Shown here piece after piece: positions 27,550 through 35,774 of a stretch of 56,516 nt of DNA (position 1 is its first letter; each line of letters opens with the position of its first letter). Source of the DNA: Pokkaliibacter plantistimulans. Lineage in GTDB: Bacteria > Pseudomonadota > Gammaproteobacteria > Pseudomonadales > Balneatricaceae. Where the stretch lies: the NCBI RefSeq assembly GCF_003194385.1, contig NZ_LAPT01000007.1, forward strand, positions 1 to 56,516, in the 5' to 3' direction. Both the position numbers and the translations under genes were made by a program. The notes under the pieces are model-generated. The model saw only the letters and a list, made by a program, of their open reading frames with translations. It ran no database searches and was not told the origin of the DNA.

Positions 27550-27950
27550 CCAAGACAGCAGATCGGCGAGATAGCCAATCTCGTGATGTTCCTCTTCGTA
27601 ATTCCATAGATCATGATCACCACGACCGCTGACATGGATGAAATAGTCCACCCCGCCCGCCATGACGCCGTAGAACTCATCGTAGCCTGATGCACGGGGG
27701 CCAAAGTGCGGCGGGAAACCCAGATGCCATTTGCCGATCAGGCAGGTGTAGTGACTCGCTTTCTTCAGCTGTGCAGGCAGGGTGGCAATATGCGGCGGCA
27801 ATCCAGGTGTGCTGCTGCCCTTGCTGCGGCTGTTGTTGGGCTCTTCCATGGCACCACGCAGGCGATACCCTGCCGAACTGTGCCTGACGGCCGCTGTAGC
27901 AGCCCAGATCCGCATATCCCAGATCGTTAGCCAAGATGTGGTGTTTAAGA
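27549..27950 (-). pseudogene. Sulfatase (arylsulfatase-like) remnant, frameshifted and internally deleted
   Basis: Reading leftward, VILKHHILANDLGYADLGCY (27890-27950) is a sulfatase N-terminus. The frame then changes and RLRGAMEEPNNSRSKGSSTP, LIGKWHLGFPPHFGP, SGYDEFYGVMAGGVDYF and HHEIGYLADLL follow (down to 27549). The usual order in sulfatases has about 80 residues with the catalytic Cys/Ser-x-Pro-x-Arg between these parts; they are missing. A frameshift, an internal deletion and a lost C-terminal half make it nonfunctional. It abuts the harpin-like fragment on one side and the LysR fragment on the other. Confidence 0.75.
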
Positions 27951-28207
27951 ATGACGGTGTCATGCTGCTGAAAACGTTGTCACAGGGGATGCATCTGACG
28001 GTGTTGCCCAACCTGCCGTTGGTGGCTGCGCGGGATTTTGTACGCACCGTGGAGCTGAAGCCACTGTCTGAAACCGTACTTTCACGGCCGTTGTATCTAT
28101 GGTTAAAGGATGAGATACAGCACCAGCCGGAGTTTGTGGCATTCGAGAAAATTGCGATGGAAGTCTTTTACGAGTTCAGCGCAGCTGACCATAACGCGAC
28201 GGGATGA
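27950..28207 (+). pseudogene. C-terminal remnant of a LysR-type regulator
   Basis: About 85 codons ending in TGA at 28205-28207. GVMLLKTLSQGMHLTVLPNL, then VRTVELKPLSETVLSRPLYL and QPEFVAFEKIAMEVF resemble the end of the LysR substrate-binding domain (G-h-h-h-LP, then PLYLWL and a final helix). The DNA-binding domain and first lobe are missing, replaced by the sulfatase remnant on the opposite strand. It ends 19 bp before the tRNA-Val copy 2 terminator. Confidence is moderate because only the tail is present. Confidence 0.5.
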
Positions 28208-28225
28208 GAGGAGAAATCGCACATA

Positions 28226-28261
28226 GAAAAACAGCCACCCGGCTTGACCCGTAGTGGCTGT
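28226..28261 (-). terminator. Terminator of tRNA-Val copy 2
   Basis: On the minus strand ACAGCCAC (28254-28261) pairs with GTGGCTGT (28231-28238) followed by TTTTC. It is nearly the same hairpin as after copy 1, including the CTACGG...GCCGG loop. Confidence 0.8.
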
Positions 28262-28271
28262 CTTCAGAATT

Positions 28272-28348
28272 TGGTAGGACTAACTGGACTCGAACCAGCG
28301 ACCCCCACCATGTCAAGGTGGTGCTCTAACCAACTGAGCTATAGTCCT
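28272..28348 (-). tRNA. tRNA-Val (anticodon GAC), copy 2
   Basis: 77 nt with encoded CCA, identical at every base to copy 1 (15907-15983) but on the opposite strand. Anticodon GAC. Similarity continues about 45 bp past the 3' end through the terminator, while the 5' flanks differ. Confidence 0.97.
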
Positions 28349-28399
28349 ATTTCATCATCCCGCTGCAGAAACGCATCCTGTCGCGTGACGATGGGCCGC

Positions 28400-28427
28400 A
28401 TTATACGCAGCCAGTTTTGCCACGCAA
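28400..28427 (-). promoter_or_regulatory. Promoter of tRNA-Val copy 2
   Basis: On the minus strand TTGCGT (28422-28427), 16 bp, then consensus TATAAT (28400-28405) followed by a GC-rich discriminator (GCGGCCC), the hallmark of stringently controlled stable-RNA promoters. It differs from the copy 1 promoter. Confidence 0.7.
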
Positions 28428-28500
28428 GCCCTGAAAGTAATTTTTTCTTTTCAGGGACTTATAGACGTTTGCTGCCTGCTCCCGCACCTCTGCTGAGCTA

Positions 28501-28920
28501 CTACATCTCCCACTCTTTCATGATCATGTGAGTCTTGACCCGCTGCATATTAGGAAAGCTTTCTACCGCACTGCGAATCTCGATGAGTCGCTCCATAGAG
28601 GCGGTTTCCACATAGACCATCATGTCGGTTTCTCCACTGATGGCGCAGCAGCGCTTGATCTCGGGGTAGGCTCGCATCAGCGTCACGTACTTCTCACATT
28701 TACTGTCGACGTAGAACAGCTCCAGATAGGCACAGACCTGCGCCCTGTCGGCAGAGGCTACTTTGGCGTGGTAGCCAACGATGATGCCCTGCTCTTCCAG
28801 CTGGCGAATACGCTCACTGACTGCGCTGCGGGACAAACTGACCTCTCTGGCGATCTGCGCCACCGGCATGCGGGCATCGTTACGCAACAGGCTGATAATG
28901 TGCTGGTCAAACTTGTCCAC
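28501..28920 (-). CDS. Lrp/AsnC-family transcriptional regulator
   Basis: 139 aa. The N-terminal HTH (FDQHIISLLRNDARMPVAQI, then AREVSLSRSAVSERIRQLEE) is followed by the AsnC-type RAM domain (CCAISGETDMMVYVETASME). The C-terminus is short and ends with KTHMIMKEWEM. It is divergent from the YjeH-like permease with 227 bp between the start codons, so control of that exporter by an amino acid is the obvious hypothesis. A CCCTGAAA/TTTCAGGG hairpin at 28429-28456 lies downstream, between this gene and the tRNA promoter. Confidence 0.9.
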   Translation of the reverse strand: MDKFDQHIISLLRNDARMPVAQIAREVSLSRSAVSERIRQLEEQGIIVGYHAKVASADRAQVCAYLELFYVDSKCEKYVTLMRAYPEIKRCCAISGETDMMVYVETASMERLIEIRSAVESFPNMQRVKTHMIMKEWEM

Positions 28921-29147
28921 GGTATTCCTTCACTGATCGGTGCTGAAAACGCGCTGCAGTCAGTCTGCCGGCACTTTCCGTCATTGTGACGGTGAATGCC
29001 GACAGTCTGTCAGCAGCAAGAATCAAGGGAGGCGAATACTATAGCAGCACTCGCCTCAGGCGCATCTTTCTGATGGCTCGCCACCTTGCGCCCTGCGGTC
29101 CGAACCTTGCCCTGCAGCCCTGCCCTATCTGCCTGTGAGTGCTGATC

Positions 29148-30410
29148 ATGAGCCGCCTTAATAAAGAACTGAGTCTGTTGCAGGGAGTAGGTCTGCTGAC
29201 GACCTCCCTGCTGGGAACAGGCATTTTCATTGTCCCTGCAGTTGCTGCTGCGGTCGCCGGACAGGCTTCACTGTGGGCCTGGTTATTGCTGATCGCACTG
29301 GTGCTGCCTATCGCCTTCACCTTTGCGCAGCTGGGTAAACGCTTCCCCCATGCGGGTGGCGCACCACATCTGATCGGTCGGGCCTTTGGCGCACGGATGG
29401 AGCAGAGTGTGGCTTTTCTCTTTCTGGCCGTTGTCCCGGTCGGCCTGCCTGCGGCACTGAACATTGCCACGGGCTTCTGGCATGCCCTGTTCGACCTGTC
29501 ACCCACCATGGTGCTGCTGATCCAACTGGGGACGCTGGGCCTGATGGGGCTGCTCGGGCAGCGCCCTGCCAAAGCATCCGGGCTGATTCAGACTGCCATA
29601 GCCATATTGATTGTGGCCACGGTCGCGTCATTGTGGTGGGCTGGTGATCTCCCCGCCCAGCAGCAGCCACTGCTACCGACCGCCGGCGTCGACTGGCACA
29701 GCATTCCCGCAGCGCTGGCCGTGATGTTCTGGTGTTTCGTCGGTATTGAGGCGTTTGCCCACATGGGCGAGGAATTCAGGAATCCGCAGCGCGACTTTCC
29801 TCTGGCACTGCTGATCGGTGTACTGCTGGCCGGTCTGGTGTACTGGGCCTGCTCCGTCGCGGTACTGACCTTCGGCACCTACGGTGATGAACAGGCCAAC
29901 GGCGCCTCATTACCTCATCTGATTGATCGGCTGATGGGAGGCAAGGCGCAGTGGCTGGCTGCCGTCATTGGTTATCTGGCCTGCTTCGCTTCGATCAATA
30001 TCTATGTGCAAGGCTTTGCCCGCCTGATCTGGAGCCTGGCCGACGAAGGCAAACTGCCCGCCGGGCTGGCACAACGCAACCAGCATGGCGTACCTGCACG
30101 TGCGTTACTGGTGGTCATTGTGACCTGTAGCAGTTTTGCCATGCTGGCGTGGTGGCAGGGTGTCTCTATTGCCGAGCTGATTCGCTATGCCAACGGTAAC
30201 TTCATTCTGGTCTATCTGCTGAGCATGGCGGCAGGCTGGGTGCTGCTGCAGGGGGTGTGGCGCTGGCTGGCGGGCATCAGCACGCTGCTGTGTGTCATCA
30301 CCCTCGGCGTACTGGGAATACAGATGCTCTATGCACTCGGCATTCTGGCGTTGTTCCTGCTGATCAGCCAGATCAGATCACGCAGCAACAAGCCTCTGCG
30401 CACCGTGTAA
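29148..30410 (+). CDS. yjeH: APC-family amino-acid permease, YjeH-like (L-methionine/branched-chain amino acid exporter)
   Basis: 420 aa from the ATG at 29148; ATGs at 29139 and 29148 are both possible, and the family starts close to MSRLNKELSLLQGVGLLTTS. About twelve TM helices. The first carries LLGTGIFIVPAVAAAV, the unwound helix of APC transporters, and LAVMFWCFVGIEAFAHMGEE is the later conserved segment. E. coli YjeH exports methionine, leucine, isoleucine and valine. The Lrp-type gene beside it supports an amino-acid-regulated exporter. A strong terminator follows at 30450-30480. Confidence 0.88.
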   Translation: MSRLNKELSLLQGVGLLTTSLLGTGIFIVPAVAAAVAGQASLWAWLLLIALVLPIAFTFAQLGKRFPHAGGAPHLIGRAFGARMEQSVAFLFLAVVPVGLPAALNIATGFWHALFDLSPTMVLLIQLGTLGLMGLLGQRPAKASGLIQTAIAILIVATVASLWWAGDLPAQQQPLLPTAGVDWHSIPAALAVMFWCFVGIEAFAHMGEEFRNPQRDFPLALLIGVLLAGLVYWACSVAVLTFGTYGDEQANGASLPHLIDRLMGGKAQWLAAVIGYLACFASINIYVQGFARLIWSLADEGKLPAGLAQRNQHGVPARALLVVIVTCSSFAMLAWWQGVSIAELIRYANGNFILVYLLSMAAGWVLLQGVWRWLAGISTLLCVITLGVLGIQMLYALGILALFLLISQIRSRSNKPLRTV

Positions 30411-30449
30411 GACGATGCTCACGATCTGAGTAAGCTTGACCAGAAAGCA

Positions 30450-30480
30450 AAAGAGCGAACACGGGTGTTCGCTCTTTTTA
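30450..30480 (+). terminator. Terminator after the YjeH-like gene
   Basis: AGAGCGAACA (30452-30461), loop CGGG, TGTTCGCTCT (30466-30475), then TTTT. Flanking A and T runs make it work in both directions, so it may also end the leftward YbjN-like gene. Confidence 0.9.
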
Positions 30481-30520
30481 TCAGTATGTCTGCCAATGAG
30501 ATCAGGCGATCTCCAACACG

Positions 30521-30988
30521 CTAGTGCAGGGTGTCAGGTTCCTGCTCATCGGTGTAGAGATAGCCCATGCGCTGGCAGTCTTCGATCACCAGCTGGGTAG
30601 CATTCAGGGTTTCCTGAATGAAATTGAGCAGCTGCTCAAAGGTCAGGCCCGCCCGCAACGACAGGGTATCGCCCATTACCAGATGCGGCATGGTCTGATC
30701 ATTGAGATCCACGAAGATCTTGAGGTTGGTAAATTCCATATTCAACCTCGCCGTTTCCGCCACTGCAGGCAGGATGGCTGCCGGACGAATCTCCATTTCG
30801 GTAGAGATCAGAATCACGTCCTGCTCGAAGAACAGGCGGCACTCCATTCCCTCCACCATGGCTTCCAACTCGGCAAAGTGGTAGCCATCGCAATCACCGC
30901 AACGCTCGTGGCGAATCCCAGCCTGGTCCAGCCAGTCTTCCAGCTGCTGAGCGGAGAGCCCTTTCACCACTTTATCTGAACCTTGCAT
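30521..30988 (-). CDS. YbjN-domain protein
   Basis: 155 aa from the ATG at 30988, chosen for AGAGGTG five bases upstream; the open frame reaches back to 31051 with no matching site. No signal peptide or TM. The segments LEDWLDQAGIRHERC, VILISTEMEIRP, LNMEFTNLKIFVDLND and LTFEQLLNFIQETLNATQ fit the YbjN (type III secretion chaperone-like) fold, with an acidic C-terminus. Proteins of this fold are cytoplasmic and some affect motility and stress responses in E. coli. Exact role unknown. Two Cys (GDCDGYH region) could bind metal or be incidental. Confidence 0.65.
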   Translation of the reverse strand: MQGSDKVVKGLSAQQLEDWLDQAGIRHERCGDCDGYHFAELEAMVEGMECRLFFEQDVILISTEMEIRPAAILPAVAETARLNMEFTNLKIFVDLNDQTMPHLVMGDTLSLRAGLTFEQLLNFIQETLNATQLVIEDCQRMGYLYTDEQEPDTLH

Positions 30989-31166
30989 CCACACCTCTAC
31001 TTCACAACACTGTCCACCTGTCGCTGTCTGTTGGTTTACGCTGACAAACATCGGTCACGCTTATAACAACTAGCGATCAGGCGCCAAACAAACAAGGTGA
31101 CGAACGCTACCAGATGGTCGCATGGGGCGCAATTGCAGCCGTTACATATCCTGATTATTGTCTGGA

Positions 31167-33434
31167 TCAGGACGGATAACGCAGCACCCGCAGGCCATTG
31201 GCGATGACCAGCAGACTGGCGCCTACATCAGCAAATACCGCCATCCATAGTGATGTCATCCCCAGTGCCGCCAGCACCACAAACAGCAGCTTGATGCCGA
31301 TCGCCAGCACAAGATTCTGCTGCAACACCCTGAAGGTAAAACGTGACAGCCTGATAAAACGAGGCAATTTGCGCAGGTCATCGTCCATCAGTGCGACATC
31401 GGCGGTTTCCACGGCAATGTCCGTGCCCCCTTTCCCCATCGCGAACCCCACCTGGGCTTCGGCCAGGGCTGGCGCATCATTGATGCCATCACCGACCATG
31501 CCAATGGGCGCCTGCTGGGCCAATGCCCTGATGCGCTGCCATTTGTCATCAGGCAGACAGTCAGCCTCAACCTGCCGGACGCCAGCCTGTTCAGCAATGG
31601 CAGCGGCCACGCGCGCATTGTCGCCGGTCAGCATCAGTGTCGTGATACCCAGCTCATGCAACTGGCGAATGGCATCGGCACTGCCAGGCTTCAGCGGGTC
31701 TCGCACACTGCACAGCAGCAATGCTTCATGGTCGGTGATCAGTAACGTCACACTGCATCCATCTGCGTAGTACTGCTCTACCTGTTGCTGTTGTTGTGCT
31801 GACAGCAGGCCGCGCTGTTGCGCAAACTGCGGCTTGACCAGATAAAGGCTGACAGGCTGCCCCTGTTCGTCTTCCAGCTGGCTCTGTAACCCTTGCCCCG
31901 GCAGCTGCGTAACCACGGCATGCGCCCCGCTGCCAGCGGGTGACAAGGCCGTGGTGATAGCCTGAGAGACCGGGTGACTGGAAGCCGATGCCATCTGCCA
32001 GGCCCAGCGATGAATCTGAGCCTCGGAGTAACGCTCAGACAATATGTCGAGCTGCTGCACTTCCGGCTGTCCGGCCGTAATGGTGCCGGTTTTATCCAGC
32101 GCCAGCTGTTGCAGATGACGGGCGTCCTCCAGATAGCGCCCTCCTTTGACCATCACTCCCATTCTGGCGGCGCGGGTAATACCGCTCATCAGGGTAACGG
32201 GGGTGGAAATAACCAGTGCGCAGGGGCAGGCAATCACCAGCAACACCAGTGCCCGATAGCACCATTCCAGCCAGCTTCCCCATCCCAGCAAAGGTGGCAA
32301 CAGCGCCATAACAACCGCCAGTGCCGCGACGGCAGGCGTATAGATACGCGAGAAGCGCTCAATCAGCGTCTGCGTTGGCGCCTGACTGTGCTGTGCCTCT
32401 TCTACCCGTCGCAGAATCTTCGCCAGCAGGGTGTCATTAGCCGTTCGCGAAACCCGGATCTGTAATGTTGACTCACCATTAAGCGCACCGGCCAGCACGG
32501 GATCACCCTCCGCAACAGCGACCGGCTCACTTTCTCCGGTAATGGCGGCCTGATTGACCGAGCCCTGACCTTTACTGATGTCGCCATCCAGCGGTATGCG
32601 CTGCCCCGGCTTCACCCGTAACGTCTGCCCTGCCTCTACGCTTTTTACCGGCAACGACTGCCATTGCCCCTGCGCGTCCTGACACTCCGCCATCTCAGGC
32701 ACCAGCGCGACCAGTTTACCGATAGCAGAACGGGCACTGGCCAGAGTACGGGCTTCGATCCATTCCCCGAGAACATAGAGCGTCATGACCATGGCAGCCT
32801 CAGGCCACTGCCCGATCAACACCGCCCCGGTCACAGCAATACTCATCAGACCATTGATACTGAGATTGCCGTAACGCAGGGCCTGCCAGCCCTTTCGGTA
32901 GGTCGACATACCCGACAGCACAATGGCAACCAGTGCAAAGGCCGCGGCCAGCCATGACGGCCCCCATTCAAACCAGTGCACCAGTTCCGAAGTAGCAGCG
33001 GCTGTCAGTGCCAGCAGCAACTTGGGCAGCCCAGCCCAGGCTGAGCGTGCAGCAGCAGCGGGCTGTGCCGTTGACTCAGCCAAGGGGTTGCCCGGCAACC
33101 CCATGCGCTTCAACTGCTCCAGCACCTGTGCCAGCACGTTCTCACTGGCATGTACGCGCAACCGGCCTGCCGGAGTATCGAATTGCAGCCGCTGCACGCC
33201 CGCCATGTCAGTCAGGCCGTGGCGAATCTGCGCTTCTTCGTTGGCACAATCCAGTGCGGGAATATGCAGCAGATACTGGTAACGCCCCTGAATCTGCGCG
33301 CTCTGTTGGTCAACAACGGCGGAAGCATCCTGTCCGGTATGATGGCAACCGCAGCCACCACCCTGATGACGATAAGCACCATGGGAATGGCTGTGATCGT
33401 GATCGTGATCGTGATCGTGGCGATGTAAATCCAT
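31167..33434 (-). CDS. zntA: P1B-type heavy-metal-exporting ATPase (Zn/Cd/Pb), ZntA/CadA family
   Basis: 755 aa. An N-terminal HDHDHDHDHSHSHGAY tail (residues 5-20) and a CGCHH pair precede a heavy-metal-associated domain whose motif is DCANEE, the one-Cys form seen in CadA-type pumps. Eight TM helices include the metal site ACPCALVISTPV. The phosphorylation motif is DKTGTITAG, the hinge MVGDGINDAPALAEA. It pumps Zn, Cd or Pb to the periplasm. The gene is divergent from cadR with a MerR-type promoter dyad between them. The repeat in the His-rich tail (GATCGT units) could vary in number. Confidence 0.93.
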   Translation of the reverse strand: MDLHRHDHDHDHDHSHSHGAYRHQGGGCGCHHTGQDASAVVDQQSAQIQGRYQYLLHIPALDCANEEAQIRHGLTDMAGVQRLQFDTPAGRLRVHASENVLAQVLEQLKRMGLPGNPLAESTAQPAAAARSAWAGLPKLLLALTAAATSELVHWFEWGPSWLAAAFALVAIVLSGMSTYRKGWQALRYGNLSINGLMSIAVTGAVLIGQWPEAAMVMTLYVLGEWIEARTLASARSAIGKLVALVPEMAECQDAQGQWQSLPVKSVEAGQTLRVKPGQRIPLDGDISKGQGSVNQAAITGESEPVAVAEGDPVLAGALNGESTLQIRVSRTANDTLLAKILRRVEEAQHSQAPTQTLIERFSRIYTPAVAALAVVMALLPPLLGWGSWLEWCYRALVLLVIACPCALVISTPVTLMSGITRAARMGVMVKGGRYLEDARHLQQLALDKTGTITAGQPEVQQLDILSERYSEAQIHRWAWQMASASSHPVSQAITTALSPAGSGAHAVVTQLPGQGLQSQLEDEQGQPVSLYLVKPQFAQQRGLLSAQQQQQVEQYYADGCSVTLLITDHEALLLCSVRDPLKPGSADAIRQLHELGITTLMLTGDNARVAAAIAEQAGVRQVEADCLPDDKWQRIRALAQQAPIGMVGDGINDAPALAEAQVGFAMGKGGTDIAVETADVALMDDDLRKLPRFIRLSRFTFRVLQQNLVLAIGIKLLFVVLAALGMTSLWMAVFADVGASLLVIANGLRVLRYPS
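33395..33418. repeat. Four-unit GATCGT hexamer repeat in the zntA 5' end
   Basis: Four perfect GATCGT units in a row encode the alternating His/Asp tail of the ATPase. Because the unit is 6 bp, slipped-strand changes would keep the frame and alter only the number of His-Asp pairs. Confidence 0.8.
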
Positions 33435-33484
33435 GCTCCCTCCTTGAAAGTCGGCATATCTGAAATTATCAACTGGGAGGGATT

Positions 33485-33512
33485 AAAAACCCTGTAGCAG
33501 CTACAGGGTCAA
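33485..33512 (-). promoter_or_regulatory. CadR/MerR-type operator-promoter of zntA
   Basis: ACCCTGTAGC (33489-33498) and GCTACAGGGT (33500-33509) form a perfect dyad with a one-base centre. It lies between TTGACC (complement of 33507-33512) and TTTAAT, about 19 bp apart, the stretched spacing that MerR-family activators correct by twisting DNA. The dyad matches the known CadR/PbrR-type operator half-site. It controls zntA leftward and probably cadR. Confidence 0.8.
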
Positions 33513-33515
33513 GCG

Positions 33516-34091
33516 ATGAAATCAGAATGGATTTTCATCACTTCGGACCAAAGGGAACAACCAGAGAACGTCACCATGGGAAGACAGCCAACCACTTCGC
33601 CGCCAGTGGAGGAATACAAGCCAGTGCTGGAATACAAGATAGGAGAGCTGGCCAGCCTGACCAGCTGCCCGGCAGAGACCATCCGTTACTACGAGAAGCA
33701 AGGGTTGCTGCCTGCCGCCAGCCGCAATCAGGCAAACTATCGGGTCTATCAGGAGGGTCATCTCAAACGCTTGCAGTTTATTCTTCACTGTCGCGCACTG
33801 GATATGACGCAGGAAGAAATCCGCCTGCTGGTCACCTTGCAGGACAAACCCGACAGCCCCTGTGAGCAGGTGGACGTTCTGCTGGACAACCACCTGCAGC
33901 ATGTTGAAGCCCGCATTACCCAGTTACAGCATCTGCAGGAACAGTTGCGCCTGCTGCGCAGCCAGTGTGACAATCACGGCCCGGTCAGCCGTTGCGGCAT
34001 TATCGAGGGCCTTGAGCGCCTGGATGTCAGTACCGATGATCATCATCCTGACGACACCTGCAGCCACGTACATGGCAGCCACGGTTTATAA
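33516..34091 (+). CDS. cadR: Cd(II)/Pb(II)/Zn(II)-responsive MerR-family regulator, CadR-like
   Basis: 191 aa if the ATG at 33516 is used; an ATG at 33576 gives 171 aa and the family usually begins near YKIGELA, so the true start is open. The HTH is YKIGELASLTSCPAETIRYYE. Cys residues in the SPCEQVD, RSQCDN and VSRCG positions are the metal ligands of CadR-type sensors. The C-terminus DDHHPDDTCSHVHGSHGL is a His-rich tail as in Pseudomonas CadR. It activates the divergent zntA on binding metal and represses without. The first ATG lies 7 bp beyond the operator, so that start would leave almost no leader. Confidence 0.88.
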   Translation: MKSEWIFITSDQREQPENVTMGRQPTTSPPVEEYKPVLEYKIGELASLTSCPAETIRYYEKQGLLPAASRNQANYRVYQEGHLKRLQFILHCRALDMTQEEIRLLVTLQDKPDSPCEQVDVLLDNHLQHVEARITQLQHLQEQLRLLRSQCDNHGPVSRCGIIEGLERLDVSTDDHHPDDTCSHVHGSHGL

Positions 34092-34112
34092 CTCAGCCAG
34101 AATCGAGACCCC

Positions 34113-34607
34113 ATGCAGCAGTCACCACGCCCCTCCGCTCCCCAGCCTACCCCTCTGACAGACCCAAATCCGAATATCAGTGAGCTCGCGACGCGCCTGG
34201 GGTACTTCGGCCTGATTCCCTTTCTCGGCACAATTCTGATCACGCTGGTCGGGGTCAATATACACTTCGCCTTTACGCTGTTTATAGGCTACAGCGCCGT
34301 CATTCTGTCTTTTCTGGGAGGCATTCACTGGGGGTGGATAATGCAGGGTGCTTTGCCTGCTGCTCATGTCCGGCTGAAGCTGGCGATGCTGCCAAGCCTG
34401 CTGGCCTGGGCGGCGTTACTGGTGCCGTCACTGTGGGCAGTGCCACTGTTGGGCCTGGCCTTTATTGGCTGGTGGGCGTACGAAAATCCGTTGATTCGTG
34501 AACGCTGGTATCGTGATGTGCGCAAGCGACTGAGCTTTGTAGTGCTGGCCTGCCATCTGATCTGGTTTCTGATGTTGTGGCGAGCGGCAACGGTGGCAGC
34601 AGCCTGA
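34113..34607 (+). CDS. DUF3429 membrane protein
   Basis: 164 aa. A proline-rich cytoplasmic start (residues 1-25) is followed by four to five TM helices. The conserved part LGGIHWGWIMQG and the KLAMLPSLLAWAALL segment match DUF3429 proteins of unknown function. The gene starts 21 bp after cadR, so it may be part of its transcript, but nothing links it to metals. The product should reside in the inner membrane. Confidence 0.72.
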   Translation: MQQSPRPSAPQPTPLTDPNPNISELATRLGYFGLIPFLGTILITLVGVNIHFAFTLFIGYSAVILSFLGGIHWGWIMQGALPAAHVRLKLAMLPSLLAWAALLVPSLWAVPLLGLAFIGWWAYENPLIRERWYRDVRKRLSFVVLACHLIWFLMLWRAATVAAA

Positions 34608-34693
34608 GAGCGGCCCCGTATGCCAGCCTCTGAGCCTGCAAGAGATTCGCCGTTCAGCTGGCTTCGATCAGGCTTTTGTCCGTTAACAGGCTT

Positions 34694-34750
34694 TTCCATC
34701 AATTAATTTCCATCAATTAATTTCCATCAGATAGTTTTCCATCAAATAGT
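34694..34750. repeat. Four-unit 14-15 bp tandem repeat over the stop codon of the GNAT gene
   Basis: TTCCATC recurs at 34694, 34708, 34722 and 34737. The first three units are followed by AATTAAT-like sequence. On the minus strand the repeat encodes [12 protein letters not shown], then TGA at 34713-34715. The 14-bp period is not a multiple of three, so gain or loss of a unit changes the C-terminal frame. Confidence 0.75.
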
Positions 34751-35222
34751 TAACCAGTATGTGCTCCCCACGTTTGACGTGGTTTTTGCCAAGCAGGGTA
34801 AAGCCCTGTCTGGCAAAGAAAGGCTTCGCCACCTCAGACGCTTCCACATAGAGTCGGCTCACCCCTCGCTCTGCTGCAGCGACTTCCAGACCACGGTATA
34901 ACGCTGTCATCACACCACAACGTTGCCAGTCAGGATGGACATAGGCGCAATCGATGTGACCGTCAGCATCCAGCTCGATAAATCCGATAGGCATGTCCTG
35001 GCAGACAGCCACCCATGGGCGCTTCCCGGCCAGACGCTGCTGCCAGCGCTCATAGTCCGGAGGCTGCGGCGCCCATGCGGCTTTCTCGGCAGCGGAGTAA
35101 ACAGCGTCGTCAATATGCTGGACGGCAAGGGTAAACAGATCCGCCAACGCACTGGCCATGGACGCCTGATAGGCGACGATATGCCAGCGGGCACAGCTTA
35201 CATTGCTACTCTTGTCTGTCAT
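34713..35222 (-). CDS. GNAT-family N-acetyltransferase
   Basis: 169 aa from the ATG at 35222, which overlaps the ychJ stop (ATGA). The region [19 protein letters not shown], then [20 protein letters not shown] is the beta4/P-loop of GNAT proteins with the acetyl-CoA Q-R-x-G-V signature, and [20 protein letters not shown] the last strand. It resembles YafP-like acetyltransferases. The C-terminus is made of a duplicated NYLME element from a tandem DNA repeat. Substrate unknown. Translational coupling to ychJ suggests a shared transcript. Confidence 0.85.
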   Translation of the reverse strand: MTDKSSNVSCARWHIVAYQASMASALADLFTLAVQHIDDAVYSAAEKAAWAPQPPDYERWQQRLAGKRPWVAVCQDMPIGFIELDADGHIDCAYVHPDWQRCGVMTALYRGLEVAAAERGVSRLYVEASEVAKPFFARQGFTLLGKNHVKRGEHILVNYLMENYLMEIN

Positions 35223-35698
35223 TGACCGCAGCACTTTTTGAATTTCTTGCCACTACCGCACGGGCATGGGTCATTTCGCCCGGTCTGACGGCTCACGGCA
35301 GGAGGATTAATGACGCCATCCACATAAAACCAGCGCCCCTGCTCACGAACAAATCTGGAACGCTCATGCAGCACCTTGAGAGCATTGTTCTCACTGAAGA
35401 ATGCACGAAACTCGACTTCCCCCGAGTCCTCCTGAACTGAGCTGTTCAGCACCTGCAGACGTTGCCAATCGGTATCCCGCCGTGACAGTTCACTGGCACT
35501 CAGGCCCTGCCGTTTGCTTACGTGCCAGGTATCCAGCAGGTACTGGCCTAGATTCCCCAGCGCGAACGCAGCATAACGTGAACGCATCAGCGCCTCAGGC
35601 GTGGTCGCGACCTGCTCCCCCGTATGCAGGGGCTGGCAGCATTGGTGATAAAAGCGACCTGATCCACAGGGGCATGATGTCGAAGCTAAATCAGTCAT
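35219..35698 (-). CDS. ychJ: YchJ / UPF0225 SEC-C motif protein
   Basis: 159 aa from the ATG at 35698; the open frame extends to 35794 into the next gene, but the family starts at [14 protein letters not shown]. It has one SEC-C zinc motif at the N-terminus ([13 protein letters not shown]) and one at the C-terminus ([17 protein letters not shown]), with an NTF2-like domain between ([20 protein letters not shown]). E. coli YchJ has the same layout. Function is unknown; SEC-C motifs bind zinc and often contact SecB or ribosomes in other proteins. Confidence 0.9.
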   Translation of the reverse strand: MTDLASTSCPCGSGRFYHQCCQPLHTGEQVATTPEALMRSRYAAFALGNLGQYLLDTWHVSKRQGLSASELSRRDTDWQRLQVLNSSVQEDSGEVEFRAFFSENNALKVLHERSRFVREQGRWFYVDGVINPPAVSRQTGRNDPCPCGSGKKFKKCCGQ

Positions 35699-35774
35699 CA
35701 GTGATGTCTTGTCAGAAGGAGAAAAGGAATGGGAATTGTACAGCGCGGCTCCCGCCCGCCGACAGCGCCAGCCG

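Noticed and set aside
31167..33434. Loss of function of the ATPase because its metal-associated domain has DCANEE rather than a CxxC motif
   Set aside because: CadA-type pumps commonly have the single-Cys form, and all catalytic motifs are intact.
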